A stretch of 64,000 nt of DNA from Lactobacillus sp. (GCA_022483245.1 JAKVNR010000001.1:1178001-1242000); one strand, 5' to 3'. Counted from the first letter of the stretch, positions 8,263-18,182 are shown. Made by a program: numbers and translations. The notes: generated by a model from the sequence alone, not told the origin.

Positions 8263-9564
8263 CTATTGCGCCTCGATTTGGTTCTGCTGCCGCAACGTCA
8301 GCAACTCGCTGACCGGCTGCCAATGATGATTAATTTTTGCATAATATGCAGGCACCAAGTTGACTAATTTTTCATGACTACTGTCTTGATTGATGCTATA
8401 GCCAATCGTCAATCCCTGCAGGTGGTGCAGATTAACCCCAGCGCCTTGCAATTGATCCAAAATTGTCTGAGTTGCCGGCAAAGTCTGCATTTGACCTGCT
8501 ACCGGAATTGGAATCTGCAAATCCGTGCTGTTAAAGTACACGTTCAGACCATGGCTACTGTAATCAACTGCAATTTGCGCTTCATACCGGTTCTGTACAA
8601 AGACTGGCACGCCTTCAATAAAGTTTTGATAACAAACGCGGCTGCCATCTTTTTCAAAGAAGCGCAAATCTTGATTCATTAGACCAACCTGGTTAACAAA
8701 ATAGACGCTATCAGTCAGCTGACGGTAAGTCTTTTTTACTTTGCGACCTTCATAGTAATTGAAATAGTGGTAGTTGTGCGTGGCCTGAGTCACTGATAGC
8801 CGTTGATAAACACCGCCATTTAAATTATAGGTGGTAGTGCCATTGTGGCTATGCCGAGCAACCGATGACGTTCCTAGCAGGCGGGAACTAAAGTATGAAT
8901 CCGATTGTTGGTTGATTAAATAGCTGTAAACATGCAGTGAGTGGCTGCGCTGATGAACTACCAAATAATAGTGATTAAGCCGGCGAAGATGAACTGGCAC
9001 GACTTGTTTAGCCTGTTTAACCAATTTGCGCAGTTTTTTAAAATGCTGCTTTTGGTCTGGCAAACGATATAAAGCATAGTTGCGGTCATTGCCCGCATAA
9101 ATACGATGATGATCCACAAAAATACGGTTAAACTCTCGTGTTTTATTACGCTTAAAATGGTTGTCAATGGCGCCGAAACTGACTTGATCAGGGAAAGTTA
9201 ACTGCACATAGTTTGTCTTGTGGAGCTTTTTTTCATAAGCTGTTTTCGTACTTGAAACTAAAATCGGTGAACCGGTATCCCGTTTTGCATATTCTTTGGA
9301 AAATTCCAACGGCAAATTGCTTTTAGTATCATTGACTTGGTAAAAATGACCATCACGGTACGCAAAGACTTGGGTAGGCATGAACAAATTATGCAAACCC
9401 TTAACTGTACGATGATAAGACGAAGAAGAATCCGAATCTGGGCTCAACTGAGTAAAGCGCTCATCGTTAGTCCAAATAAAAATCGAAAGGACCAGCGATA
9501 AAACGACCAGAGCAACTAAAGCAATGCCCATGACGGTAGCTGTCAGCGTGCGCTTAAACTTCAT
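8263..9564 (-). CDS. yycH: WalRK regulatory membrane protein YycH
   Basis: 433 residues from MKFKRTLTATVMGIALVALV; one N-terminal membrane helix and a large extracellular domain. The start at 9564 overlaps the end of walK by 11 bases, with GGAG 9 bases upstream; longer in-frame versions would run deep into walK. Acts with YycI on WalK activity. Sequence is poorly conserved in this family, so identification leans on operon position and the anchor-plus-ectodomain architecture. Confidence 0.92.
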   Translation of the reverse strand: MKFKRTLTATVMGIALVALVVLSLVLSIFIWTNDERFTQLSPDSDSSSSYHRTVKGLHNLFMPTQVFAYRDGHFYQVNDTKSNLPLEFSKEYAKRDTGSPILVSSTKTAYEKKLHKTNYVQLTFPDQVSFGAIDNHFKRNKTREFNRIFVDHHRIYAGNDRNYALYRLPDQKQHFKKLRKLVKQAKQVVPVHLRRLNHYYLVVHQRSHSLHVYSYLINQQSDSYFSSRLLGTSSVARHSHNGTTTYNLNGGVYQRLSVTQATHNYHYFNYYEGRKVKKTYRQLTDSVYFVNQVGLMNQDLRFFEKDGSRVCYQNFIEGVPVFVQNRYEAQIAVDYSSHGLNVYFNSTDLQIPIPVAGQMQTLPATQTILDQLQGAGVNLHHLQGLTIGYSINQDSSHEKLVNLVPAYYAKINHHWQPVSELLTLRQQNQIEAQ

Positions 9565-11434
9565 CCCATTCATCTCCTTCTTCAACCATTGGTTCATATG
9601 GCAGCGAAATATAGAAGGTGGACCCTTTACCCTCAGCACTATCGGCCCAAATCTTGCCGTGGTGGGCTTCAACAATTTCTTTAGAAATAGCTAGCCCCAA
9701 ACCAGTCCCGCCTTGTTCACGAGACCGAGCTTTATCAACCCGGTAGAAACGGTCAAAAATTTTGGTCAAATCTTGCCGCGGAATTCCCAAACCTTGGTCA
9801 GAAATACTGATAATCACATATTTTTGCGTATGCGTCAGCCGCGCGGTGATCACCCCGCCATCAGGTGAGTACTTGATGGCATTGTTCATAATATTATCGA
9901 TCACTTGCTGCATTTTATCGGTATCAATTTCCACCCAAATATCTTGTTTGGTTAGCTCACGCTTAATCCGATACTTCTTATGCTGCTTACTCTCATCCTT
10001 GGCTTCGGCTTTAATCATCATGTCAAACCGGTTCAAGATATGAGTAAAGAAATCATTCAGATTAACCCATTCAACGTCCATTTTGGCGACGCCGCGGTCC
10101 ATTCGCGACAGGCTCAGCAAGTCATTGATCATCCGGATCATCCGTTCAGTTTCTTTTTGCGTAACTTCCAAAAAGTGCGGGGCAACATCGGGATCTTTCC
10201 AAGCACCGTCATTTAAGGCTTCAATATAAGCCCGCAGCGAAGTTAACGGCGTCCGCAACTCATGCGAAACGTTTGAAACAAACTGCCGCTGCTCATTTTC
10301 ATTTTTCTGTTGTTCAGTCACATCGTGAAGCACGCACACAGCTCCGGACACAAAGCCAGTCACCCGCTGAATCAAAGATAAGTTCACGTGCAGGATCAAT
10401 TCATCGCTGCTTTCAGGATTAATGGTAATAATGCGTTCAGTCTGCTCGCTCATTAAATCTTGCAGGCTGACATCTTCAATCCCTAAGAGCTTTGTAATTG
10501 GCTGTTTTTGCGCCTCTTTAGCCGTTAAATGCAAAAAGTCGAGCGCGGTTTGGTTGATAATCGTGACATTGCCGTGCCGGTCAGTCCCAATTACCCCGTC
10601 AGTCATGTGCGACAAAATACTGTCGAGCCGGCGCCGTTCACTTTCGGTAGCTTCCTGGGTTTGTTCGATTTTAACTGATAAGTTGTTAAAAGCTTCTGCC
10701 AGTTGCCCCAGCTCATCGTGTGAGTAAACATGCACGCGGCGAGAATAGTCACCTTCTGCGATTTCAAGGGCCTGCTTTCGCATTTCTTCAATCGGCCGGG
10801 TAATTGCCCTGGAAATAATCAGTGCTAAAATTCCGCTTAACACCGAAGCGGCGATCGACGCCGTGAAAAACATGACCGACACATTGCGGATGTTATCAAA
10901 CACGCTTTGCATCGAGGCCCGCACATAAATGGCCCCAACAGTAGCATTGGTCCCATTGGAAGCATTAATCGGCGTAATCTGCACCATAAAAGTGCTGCCA
11001 TTTTCATTAACAATTCGCGAACTTTGCCGGCCGGTTGAAATCGCCTGCTTTACAGCGGTACTGGTTGATTTTTGCCCAATGCGGCTTTGTTCATTCAAAT
11101 TAGAAACTGCCCGAATCGTGTCTTTACTGTCAATAACCATTAAGTCGCTAATTGCCGTGTTGCTGTAATTAGACACAATCTGGTTCAAGCTGTGATCAGC
11201 TGACTTTTTCCCACTTGTTAACCGGGTAGAAATCTGATTGGTCACTAGTGATGGAATCTGAATTGAAGATTGAAAATTGGCAATCGAATCTTGTTCCAGC
11301 TGCCGCACGAAATAAGCCCCAATAATTTCAATGGTGGCTAGTAGCAGCAAAATCATAATGAGAGCAATTTTGGTATTAATTGAAGTAAAAAATCTTTTAA
11401 TTGCACGTTTCATTGTCTGCACAAAATAAGCCAC
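9554..11434 (-). CDS. walK: Sensor histidine kinase WalK
   Basis: 626 residues from a GTG at 11434, or 619 from the ATG at 11413 (MKRAIKRFF). Two membrane helices flank an extracellular sensing domain. HAMP follows (ITRPIEEMRKQALEIAEGDYS), then PAS, the HisKA box VSHELRTPLTSL with the phosphorylated His, and HATPase motifs (DNIMNNAIKYS, GLGIPRQDL, GGTGLGLAIS). It senses cell-wall status and phosphorylates WalR. The true start is uncertain because neither candidate has a strong ribosome-binding site. Confidence 0.95.
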   Translation of the reverse strand: MAYFVQTMKRAIKRFFTSINTKIALIMILLLLATIEIIGAYFVRQLEQDSIANFQSSIQIPSLVTNQISTRLTSGKKSADHSLNQIVSNYSNTAISDLMVIDSKDTIRAVSNLNEQSRIGQKSTSTAVKQAISTGRQSSRIVNENGSTFMVQITPINASNGTNATVGAIYVRASMQSVFDNIRNVSVMFFTASIAASVLSGILALIISRAITRPIEEMRKQALEIAEGDYSRRVHVYSHDELGQLAEAFNNLSVKIEQTQEATESERRRLDSILSHMTDGVIGTDRHGNVTIINQTALDFLHLTAKEAQKQPITKLLGIEDVSLQDLMSEQTERIITINPESSDELILHVNLSLIQRVTGFVSGAVCVLHDVTEQQKNENEQRQFVSNVSHELRTPLTSLRAYIEALNDGAWKDPDVAPHFLEVTQKETERMIRMINDLLSLSRMDRGVAKMDVEWVNLNDFFTHILNRFDMMIKAEAKDESKQHKKYRIKRELTKQDIWVEIDTDKMQQVIDNIMNNAIKYSPDGGVITARLTHTQKYVIISISDQGLGIPRQDLTKIFDRFYRVDKARSREQGGTGLGLAISKEIVEAHHGKIWADSAEGKGSTFYISLPYEPMVEEGDEWDEV

Positions 11435-11462
11435 TCATAAACAGTGGCTTGATCTTTCTTAA

Positions 11463-12170
11463 TTAATCGTCACTCGGACTTTTGACAAAATAACCAACCC
11501 CGCGCCGGGTAATCAAAATTGTTGGCTTGCTTGGGTCATCTTCGATTTTTTCACGCAAACGCCGCACGGTCACGTCAACAGTCCGGACATCGCCGAAATA
11601 ATCGTAGCCCCAAACGGTTTGCAGCAAATGCTCCCGGGTCATAACTTGACCAATGTGCTGGGCTAAGTAGTGCAGGAGCTCAAATTCACGGTGGGTCAAC
11701 TCGATCTTTTGATCATCTTTTTCAACTAAATATGCATCTGGCATAATCGTCAAATTGCCCAGCTTAATATCCTTGCTGGCACTTTCGGCACTAGCTTGTT
11801 CATTCAAATTGCTGCGCCGCAAATTAGCCTTGACTCGGGAAACGAGTTCACGGTTAGAAAATGGCTTAGTTACGTAATCATCAGCGCCCATTTCCAAACC
11901 AAGCACTTTGTCGATTTCAGTATCTTTTGCAGTAACCATAATAATCGGCAAATCATGGGTTTTACGAACTTCACGAGCTACTTCCAACCCATCTTTTTTA
12001 GGAAGCATTAAATCCAGGATCATCAGATCCGGATTGTATTCTTCAACCTTTTCAATGGCTTCCTCGCCATCATAAGCCTTCTCGACATCAAAGCCTTCTT
12101 TATTCAGATTAAATTTGATAATATCAGAAATTGGCTTTTCATCATCCACGACTAAAATTTTCTGTGGCAT
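11463..12170 (-). CDS. walR: Response regulator WalR
   Basis: 235 residues from [15 protein letters not shown]. The receiver domain has the acidic pair VVDDE, the phospho-acceptor Asp in LMILDLMLP and the Lys in VTKPFSN. The C-terminal OmpR-type winged helix ends with [16 protein letters not shown] and RRGVGYFV. Controls autolysin and cell-wall genes; essential in most low-GC Gram-positives. AAAGGAGG precedes the ATG at 12170; a longer frame is an upstream extension into the promoter and is rejected. Confidence 0.97.
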   Translation of the reverse strand: MPQKILVVDDEKPISDIIKFNLNKEGFDVEKAYDGEEAIEKVEEYNPDLMILDLMLPKKDGLEVAREVRKTHDLPIIMVTAKDTEIDKVLGLEMGADDYVTKPFSNRELVSRVKANLRRSNLNEQASAESASKDIKLGNLTIMPDAYLVEKDDQKIELTHREFELLHYLAQHIGQVMTREHLLQTVWGYDYFGDVRTVDVTVRRLREKIEDDPSKPTILITRRGVGYFVKSPSDD

Positions 12171-12200
12171 GAGTGTACTGCCTCCTTTACATTTAATAGT

Positions 12201-12229
12201 ATTATACTTTTTTTTGAATTTTTCAGCAA
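12201..12229 (-). promoter_or_regulatory. Promoter of the wal operon
   Basis: On the minus strand TTGCTG (12224-12229) and TATAAT (12201-12206) are 17 bases apart, about 30 bases ahead of the walR start. Confidence 0.62.
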
Positions 12230-12303
12230 AAAGCATTGCATTTCTAAAATTTTGTGACATAATATTATTTGTTGATCGCGTGATCAGCAAGAAATAAAAA
12301 CTT

Positions 12304-12376
12304 GGGTGGTTAGCTCAGCTGGCAGAGCAACGGACTCTTAATCCGTGGGTCCAGGGTTCGATCCCCTGACCACCCA
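12304..12376 (+). tRNA. tRNA-Lys (anticodon CTT)
   Basis: 73 bases fold as a full cloverleaf. The acceptor stem pairs GGGTGGT with ACCACCC. The anticodon stem ACGGA/TCCGT encloses the loop CTCTTAA, giving anticodon CTT. The T arm contains GGTTCGATCCC. CCA is not encoded. A promoter-like TTGCAT (12236-12241) and TAATAT (12260-12265) lie upstream. Confidence 0.97.
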
Positions 12377-12383
12377 TCGTAAA

Positions 12384-12411
12384 AGCATCGTCGTTTGACG
12401 GTGCTTTTTTG
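12384..12411 (+). terminator. tRNA-Lys terminator
   Basis: AGCATCGTC pairs with GACGGTGCT across a GTTT loop and is followed by six T residues. Confidence 0.87.
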
Positions 12412-12479
12412 TTTAACTTTTTTTGCCCGGTTCGGTAAAATTATCATAGTAACTTAGGAAAAGAAAGGATTGGCATTTT

Positions 12480-13130
12480 ATGGCAAAAACACATCGCGGC
12501 AGCACTTTACGCCGCTTATCAATCGGACTCATGGCAGCATTGACTGGTGGTTCAGCCCTTTTGCTGCGAGCAGAAAAACAAGCCAAGGCCAAACTAAAAA
12601 AATCAGCTAAAGAAACTGTCTTGGATGACCAAGCAGATTTGAAACATGCCAAGATTATTTTACAAGATGAACACGGTAAAACCGTATTGACCAACATCAT
12701 CAGCGGTAAAGCTGGACAAACTGTCCCAGTCCACCTGCAGCTGCCAACTGACTGGGAAGTCGCTTCAACTGAGGTCATCCCTGACACTTATACTTTCCAC
12801 GAATCAGGCAATAATGACCTGCTGATCGAAGTTCGTCACCTGCTGACAACCGGGACAGAAAATAAAACTGTTCACCGGATCATTAAAATCGTTGGCCCCG
12901 ATGGCAGCGAAGATCAAGAAGTACAAACTGCAACTTTCAGCCGCAGCCTTTTAACCAACCACGCCCATGAACGGACTAGCTATGGCGAATGGAAACCTGC
13001 TAAGCAAGACCTGCCAGCCTACACGGCGCCAAAAATTGCAGGTTACCACGCTGATAAAAAAGTTGCTCCGCTGACTGTTTCAGCAGAACACCCTGATATT
13101 CACGTAACAATTGCCTACGTAGAGAATTAA
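12480..13130 (+). CDS. Secreted or anchored protein with MucBP/Mub-B2-like domain
   Basis: 216 residues. The N-terminus has a basic stretch and a short hydrophobic segment (LSIGLMAALTGGSALLL) that could be a signal or anchor. The C-terminal half, from KTVHRIIKIVGPDG to the end at IHVTIAYVEN, resembles the Mub B2-like repeat of lactobacillus mucus-binding proteins, including a YGEWKPA segment. No LPXTG sorting signal is present, and there is only one repeat, so this is much smaller than true mucus adhesins. Flanked by terminators on both sides, so monocistronic. Function in adhesion is only suggested. Confidence 0.62.
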   Translation: MAKTHRGSTLRRLSIGLMAALTGGSALLLRAEKQAKAKLKKSAKETVLDDQADLKHAKIILQDEHGKTVLTNIISGKAGQTVPVHLQLPTDWEVASTEVIPDTYTFHESGNNDLLIEVRHLLTTGTENKTVHRIIKIVGPDGSEDQEVQTATFSRSLLTNHAHERTSYGEWKPAKQDLPAYTAPKIAGYHADKKVAPLTVSAEHPDIHVTIAYVEN

Positions 13131-13138
13131 GACGGCTT

Positions 13139-13166
13139 AGCTCCAGTTTAACTGGGGCTTTTTTGG
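13139..13166 (+). terminator. Terminator after the MucBP-like gene
   Basis: AGCTCCAG pairs with CTGGGGCT around a TTTAA loop, followed by a run of T residues. Confidence 0.8.
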
Positions 13167-13271
13167 TAAAAATTTAAAATTTATTAATTTTTTAAGCCAA
13201 AACTATTGTCAAATAGGGCATTAAAGTTATACATTAAAATAAAATAAAAATTTTATTGGAGGATGAGGACC

Positions 13272-13976
13272 ATGAGGTGGATCCTGCTTTTAATCGTCAT
13301 TATTGTTGTCATTGTCTATGTGATTAAGGCACAAGTTGATAAGAAAAAAGATGCTGCTAAAAAAGCCGAAGTGCAAAGCCACGAAGACAAGGACATGATT
13401 ATTGCGGAAATGTATAATGCTAACCACACTAATCACTTAGCGCTCGACAACCAAGGCCAGCTGTTTTACAACCTTTACCATGACGGCAAAGAACCAATTC
13501 CTGGCGGGGCAACTAACTTTACTATTTTCTATGAAAATAAGCAGCATGTGACCTTGCTGACCCTGCTAAATGAAGGCAGCCAAGACTTTGGCGATGTCGA
13601 GCCGGCAGCTACGGAAAAATTCCTAGAAATTTTCCACAAAGTTGGCGGCCACGTTACAACTAAATGCCACTACATTGAACTTAACGAAGATGATATGAAC
13701 GACTTGAAGCTGCATTCAAAAGAAATGCCGGCCCACTTCTACTTCTATGTCGAAGAAGTCGAACCAAACAAGAAACGCATCTTCTTCTCATCTGATCCAA
13801 ATTCTATCGCTTATGAATTAATCGACTTGGTTGCAGTCAATGGACAAGCTGAAGGTGAATTGCACCGGATCAACATGACCCTGCAAACCGATAAAGGCCA
13901 AACCTTCTCAATTTACACTGCTTTAAGCGATGCTGAAGTAGCTGACTTAATGGCTAACTACTTATCAAAAAAATAA
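13272..13976 (+). CDS. Membrane-anchored hypothetical protein
   Basis: 234 residues from MRWILLLIVIIVVIVYVI, an N-terminal membrane helix followed by a basic/alanine-rich linker and a soluble domain of about 190 residues. I do not recognise the soluble domain. The ATG at 13272 is preferred over the one at 13263 because GGAGG then lies 9 bases upstream. It is bracketed by terminators and probably transcribed alone. Confidence 0.72.
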   Translation: MRWILLLIVIIVVIVYVIKAQVDKKKDAAKKAEVQSHEDKDMIIAEMYNANHTNHLALDNQGQLFYNLYHDGKEPIPGGATNFTIFYENKQHVTLLTLLNEGSQDFGDVEPAATEKFLEIFHKVGGHVTTKCHYIELNEDDMNDLKLHSKEMPAHFYFYVEEVEPNKKRIFFSSDPNSIAYELIDLVAVNGQAEGELHRINMTLQTDKGQTFSIYTALSDAEVADLMANYLSKK

Positions 13977-13993
13977 ATAGCTTTTGCTAACCG

Positions 13994-14022
13994 AAAACTC
14001 CGCTCATTGGCGGGGGTTTTTT
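13994..14022 (+). terminator. Terminator after the membrane-anchored hypothetical
   Basis: AACTCCGC pairs (with G-T pairs) with GCGGGGGTT over a short loop, followed by a T run. Confidence 0.7.
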
Positions 14023-14030
14023 ATGCATGA

Positions 14031-14056
14031 AAAAACGAGGAAATTAACTTTCCTCG
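14031..14056 (-). terminator. exoA terminator
   Basis: CGAGGAAA and TTTCCTCG form a stem just downstream of exoA on the minus strand, followed by a T run. Confidence 0.77.
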
Positions 14057-14068
14057 CTTTGTTGTTTA

Positions 14069-14896
14069 TTAAAGATCAATTTCTAACAAAATTGGGCAGT
14101 GATCGCGCCGCTCGCCGGTATCCACCATTTCTGACCGGATAACTTTATCAGCCAACCGATTCGACACCAAGTAGTAGTCAATCCGCCAGCCTGAATTGTT
14201 AGCCTTCGCGGAACGCACCCGCTGTGCCCACCAAGAATAGGCACCAGTCACATCCCCATGAACATGGCGGAAAGTATCCGTAAAGCCGGCCTGCAGCAAT
14301 TGACCAAAATCGGCCCGTTCTTCATCGGTAAAGCCAGCTGAGTGATGGTTGTTGGCAGGATGGGCCAGATCAATCTCGCGGTAAGCTGCGTTAAAATCAC
14401 CAGAAACAATCACAGGCTTAGTTTGATCAAGCTGCTGCAAATATTGGCAATATGCATGATCCCATGCCTGCCGCCCGTCTAAACGCCGCAATTCTGCTCC
14501 TGAATTAGGGGTATAAACTTGCGAAATATAAACTTCTGGCAGTTCCAAAGTGATAATGCGGCCTTCTTCGTCCATTGGCTCAGGTGCTGAAATTTTTGGC
14601 CGTGTAACCGCTGGCGCAAGGCCTGATTTATACAAAAACATCGTGCCAGCGTAACCTTTACGAGCTGGTTCTTCTGATGAACGCCAGACATACTCATAGT
14701 CAGGGAAAATTTCAGCTAGCAATTGCTGGTGCTTTTTAGTCGGACCAGTTGCTCGCAATTTGGTTTCTTGAATTGCCAACACGTCTGGCTGCATGTCAGC
14801 TAATTTTCGCAGGACTGCTCGCGTCTCAGTAGCCCGGGCAGATGTACCTGTCAAAGCCGCATTTAATGAATCAATATTCCAAGAAATTAATAGCAT
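14069..14896 (-). CDS. exoA: Exodeoxyribonuclease III / AP endonuclease
   Basis: 275 residues of the exonuclease-endonuclease-phosphatase fold. Visible active-site blocks: N-terminal SWNIDSL, metal-binding Glu in AIQETKL, SGDFNAA with the catalytic Asp/Asn, WRIDYYLVS and the terminal RRDHCPILL with the catalytic His. Repairs abasic sites in DNA. Lies 21 bases downstream of the HAD phosphatase gene. Confidence 0.94.
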   Translation of the reverse strand: MLLISWNIDSLNAALTGTSARATETRAVLRKLADMQPDVLAIQETKLRATGPTKKHQQLLAEIFPDYEYVWRSSEEPARKGYAGTMFLYKSGLAPAVTRPKISAPEPMDEEGRIITLELPEVYISQVYTPNSGAELRRLDGRQAWDHAYCQYLQQLDQTKPVIVSGDFNAAYREIDLAHPANNHHSAGFTDEERADFGQLLQAGFTDTFRHVHGDVTGAYSWWAQRVRSAKANNSGWRIDYYLVSNRLADKVIRSEMVDTGERRDHCPILLEIDL

Positions 14897-14917
14897 TTTC
14901 GCCCTTCTTTTCTAGTC

Positions 14918-15637
14918 CTAGCGCTTAATCAGCGGTGCCTTATGGGTCCACCGCTTCAATAGCTGCTTCAGGACCGCATAATTTTTCACAGTATAAGTTG
15001 GTTTAACCCCGGTTTGTCCGCGGAGGCGACGATAATTGTACCAAACTGAATCAATGCCGTAATTTTGCGCGCCCAGAATATCTGATGGCAAACCGTCACC
15101 AATCATGAGACTGGATTGCGGCGGGAACTTAGCGAGTTTAAAAAAATAATCGAAAGTTTGCGGATTAGGTTTTTGTTCACCAGCAATTTCGGAAGTGACT
15201 ATCGGATCAAAATAGTGAATGATTCCTGCTTCTGTCAATCGCTTGACCTGCTCAGCCTGATTGCCATTTGATAAAACCGCAAGTTGGTAGCCAAGGTGCT
15301 TGGCTGTTTCTAGCAAGTCGCGCACCCCTGGCATTAATTCATGCGTTTGTCCCCAATAATAATGAAATAGGTAATTGGCTTCGCGGTTATCAATGATAAT
15401 GCCCCACTCGCGCCTGGCAAAGTGAGCAAACCGCAAGTTCATTAGTTCGTGGAGGGTGATTTCCTGTTTTTCCAATTTGCGCCAAAGCGACTGATTATAA
15501 TCGTGATAGTCGCGCTCTGTTTCTGGAGTTAACGGCCAGTGCTCGTCAGCAAATAAATGCTTAAGCACGTATTTTTCAGTTTTTTCAAAATCAATCAAAG
15601 TGTCATCAACATCAAAAATTAGCTGTTGGTAGCGCAA
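14918..15637 (-). CDS. HAD-family hydrolase, YjjG-like pyrimidine nucleotidase
   Basis: 239 residues with HAD motif I DVDDTLIDF, motif II VLSNGN, and motif III/IV GDGLPSDILGA. The helical cap and overall length match the YjjG/YfnB group, which dephosphorylates non-canonical pyrimidine nucleotides ('house-cleaning'). Substrate specificity is inferred from family resemblance. Sits between the permease gene and exoA, all on the minus strand. Confidence 0.83.
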   Translation of the reverse strand: MRYQQLIFDVDDTLIDFEKTEKYVLKHLFADEHWPLTPETERDYHDYNQSLWRKLEKQEITLHELMNLRFAHFARREWGIIIDNREANYLFHYYWGQTHELMPGVRDLLETAKHLGYQLAVLSNGNQAEQVKRLTEAGIIHYFDPIVTSEIAGEQKPNPQTFDYFFKLAKFPPQSSLMIGDGLPSDILGAQNYGIDSVWYNYRRLRGQTGVKPTYTVKNYAVLKQLLKRWTHKAPLIKR

Positions 15638-15659
15638 ACAAGCCCCCCTTCCTGTTTAA

Positions 15660-17057
15660 TTATTGCTGCAGGTGTGAATGGTATTGCCCGTAAACAAAAT
15701 AGATTAGCAAACCAAACAGCAGCCAGCCGCCGACCATTAATTTAGTCGACCAAGGCAGCATAATAATGAAGTACAAGCTGAACAGACCAGCAATAATTGG
15801 TAAAACTGGATATAGCGGCATTTTAAAGCCATCATTTGGAATATCGCGGCGGTGGCGCAAAGGCAAAATGCCAAAGGAAATAAAGGTAAAGGCAATCAAA
15901 GTCCCCGCATTAATCAGGGACGCCAATTTGGTTAATGGCACTAAGCCCGCAAATACAGCCGCAATCACGGTTGAAATCAAGATTGCACGTTGTGGAATCC
16001 CGAATTTAGCGTCCACTTTGCCCATTGCTTTTGGCAGCAAGCCATCCCGGCCCAATGCATACAGCAGACGCGAGCCGCCCATCAGCATTGTCAGCATTGC
16101 TGTAAAAATGCCGATCAAGGCACCAATGGTGATTAATTTATTCCAACTGTTCAGACCTATTAATTTTAATGCATAAGCGGCTGGATCATCAACATCTAGC
16201 TGACGGTAATTCACCATACCAGTTAAAACTAGTGAAAAACTGACATACAACACTACGGCTACTAAAACAGTTCCTAAGATCCCGCGCACAACGTTTTTGC
16301 CAGGATCAATCGTTTCAGCCGAATTCGCCGCCAGGGCATCAAAACCAATGAAGGCAAAGAAAACTGTGGCTGCCGCCGTTGAAATGCCACCTAAGCCAAA
16401 GGGCGGAGTTTGAAATTTTTTCGGATAAAAAGGCACATAATTTTGAGCTTTGATATAAAAAATGCCCACAAAAATAAAAGCTAAGATGATCAAAACTTTT
16501 AAAATCACTAAAAAGTCTTCGACCCGCTTTGATAAGTTAGCGCCTTGATAAACAATAACTGCCACTAATAAGACCACTACAAAAGCTGACAAATTGATGA
16601 CGCCGCCTTCAAGTGGCCCCGCCTGCAAGGATTTAGGCAAATGCAGGCCCAGGGCTGATAAAATATTATCGTTGAAATAAGAGGCAAAGCCGGTCGCTTC
16701 GGCAGATACTGCCAAGAAATATTCAAGCAGGAGGGCCCACCCGATCAGCCAGCCAATCAACTCACCATAAATGACTGAACCAAAAGAATAAGCTGATCCA
16801 GCTACAGGCATTGCTGAAGAAAATTCAGCATAAGCCATGCCAACAATGCCTGAAACCAAAGCTGCAAGTAAAAAAGAAATAGCTACAGCTGGGCCAGCAT
16901 GCAAAGCAGCCTCATGCCCAGGGAGAATAAAAATTCCTGTGCCAATCACTGCTCCAATGCCCAAGGCAACCAAATCACGTGCCCGCAAGCTCCTAACCAA
17001 TTTAGCATCTGCTTTGAGGAAAGTTTGGACTGGCGTCCGTTTGAATGGATTTTTCAT
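15660..17057 (-). CDS. APC-family amino acid permease (cationic amino acid transporter-like)
   Basis: 465 residues, about 12 membrane helices. The N-terminal signature LVALGIGAVIGTGIFILPG and the segment FFAFIGFDALAANSAET are typical of the CAT/YfnA branch of the APC superfamily. The start at 17057 (MKNPF) is favoured because the ribosome-binding GAGG is then 6 bases upstream; the ATG at 17063 would abut it. Substrate could be a basic or neutral amino acid; not decidable from sequence. Confidence 0.88.
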   Translation of the reverse strand: MKNPFKRTPVQTFLKADAKLVRSLRARDLVALGIGAVIGTGIFILPGHEAALHAGPAVAISFLLAALVSGIVGMAYAEFSSAMPVAGSAYSFGSVIYGELIGWLIGWALLLEYFLAVSAEATGFASYFNDNILSALGLHLPKSLQAGPLEGGVINLSAFVVVLLVAVIVYQGANLSKRVEDFLVILKVLIILAFIFVGIFYIKAQNYVPFYPKKFQTPPFGLGGISTAAATVFFAFIGFDALAANSAETIDPGKNVVRGILGTVLVAVVLYVSFSLVLTGMVNYRQLDVDDPAAYALKLIGLNSWNKLITIGALIGIFTAMLTMLMGGSRLLYALGRDGLLPKAMGKVDAKFGIPQRAILISTVIAAVFAGLVPLTKLASLINAGTLIAFTFISFGILPLRHRRDIPNDGFKMPLYPVLPIIAGLFSLYFIIMLPWSTKLMVGGWLLFGLLIYFVYGQYHSHLQQ

Positions 17058-17120
17058 GTTCATCCTCTCCTTAAATTAAAACAAAATGATAAAAGTATTA
17101 TACAGGTTTTGCGGATAAAT

Positions 17121-17146
17121 AAAAAAGCTTCCGCAGAAGCTTTTTT
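17121..17146. terminator. Bidirectional terminator between sigma factor and permease
   Basis: AAAAAAGCTTC and GAAGCTTTTTT form a compact stem with A and T runs on both sides, so it can work on either strand. It lies immediately after the sigma-factor gene. Confidence 0.82.
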
Positions 17147-17151
17147 GATTT

Positions 17152-18048
17152 TTATTCACTTGATTCCATAAAGTCTTTCAACTTTTTAGCTCTGGATGGT
17201 TGCCGTAATTTTTGCAAGGCCTTGGATTGGATCTGTCTGATCCGCTCTCTGGTCACACCAAAAATATGGCCAACTTCTTCCAAAGTCATCGGTTTCCCAT
17301 TGCCTAAGCCAAACCGCAAACGCAGGACGACCTCTTCACGATCAGTCAAAGTATCAAGCACCCCATCAAGTTCGCTACGCAAGGCATCAGCCGTGGTAGC
17401 TCGCTCTGGGTCCATCGACTTTTCATCCTTAATGAAGTCTGACAATTCTGAATCGTCTTCATAGCCAATTGGAGTATCCAAAGAAATTGTGCCCTCAGTC
17501 TTATGCAAGATATAGCGAATTTCCTTAGGCTCCATATCCATTTCGGCGCCGATTTCCTCAGCAGTGGCATCACGGCCAGTGTCTTCGGTAATCTGTTGCC
17601 GAATCCGTTTCAATTTGTTGATCGTTTCGATCATGTGAACGGGAATTCTGATCGTCCGTGCTTGGTCAGCTATTGCCCGGGTAATAGCCTGCCGAATCCA
17701 CCAAGTTGCATAAGTTGAAAACTTAAACCCTTTAGTATAATCAAATTTGCTCACTGCCCGCATCAAGCCAATGTTGCCTTCTTGAATCAAATCCAAAAAA
17801 GACAGGCCGCGGTGCACATAGTGCTTGGCAACTGCCACAACCAGCCGCAGGTTGGCATCGGTTAATTCATGCTTGGCTTCTAAATCGCCCTCTTGGATCC
17901 GCTTGCCTAACTCCGCTTCTTCTTCAGCCGTTAACAGTTTGCTTTTACCAGCTGCTTGTAAGTACAAGCGAACAGGGTTCTCGGTCAAAGCTGCTTTCGC
18001 GCGTGAATACTGTTTTGTTTGTTTACTACTAGCCTTTTCGTTTGTCAA
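17152..18048 (-). CDS. RpoD-like (sigma-70 group 1/2) sigma factor
   Basis: 298 residues, shorter than a typical Firmicutes RpoD (about 370) because region 1.1 is missing. Region 1.2 begins at [11 protein letters not shown]. Region 2 is strongly conserved ([46 protein letters not shown]). Region 4 ends with [19 protein letters not shown]. Start is TTG at 18048, with GGAGG 8 bases upstream. The gene is not next to dnaG, the usual place of rpoD in lactobacilli, so this may be a second, alternative primary-like factor; a relocated sole RpoD cannot be excluded from this window. Confidence 0.9.
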   Translation of the reverse strand: MTNEKASSKQTKQYSRAKAALTENPVRLYLQAAGKSKLLTAEEEAELGKRIQEGDLEAKHELTDANLRLVVAVAKHYVHRGLSFLDLIQEGNIGLMRAVSKFDYTKGFKFSTYATWWIRQAITRAIADQARTIRIPVHMIETINKLKRIRQQITEDTGRDATAEEIGAEMDMEPKEIRYILHKTEGTISLDTPIGYEDDSELSDFIKDEKSMDPERATTADALRSELDGVLDTLTDREEVVLRLRFGLGNGKPMTLEEVGHIFGVTRERIRQIQSKALQKLRQPSRAKKLKDFMESSE

Positions 18049-18182
18049 TCAGTATTCCTCCTCTACACGGCACATTAAGAGTACATTACCTATTGTAAAC
18101 TTTTTTTGCAAAAAAGGTTGAAATTTGCACAAAAGTTTATTATAACTCAATCATTTTTAAAGGCTAGGTAAAAATTCTAGTT

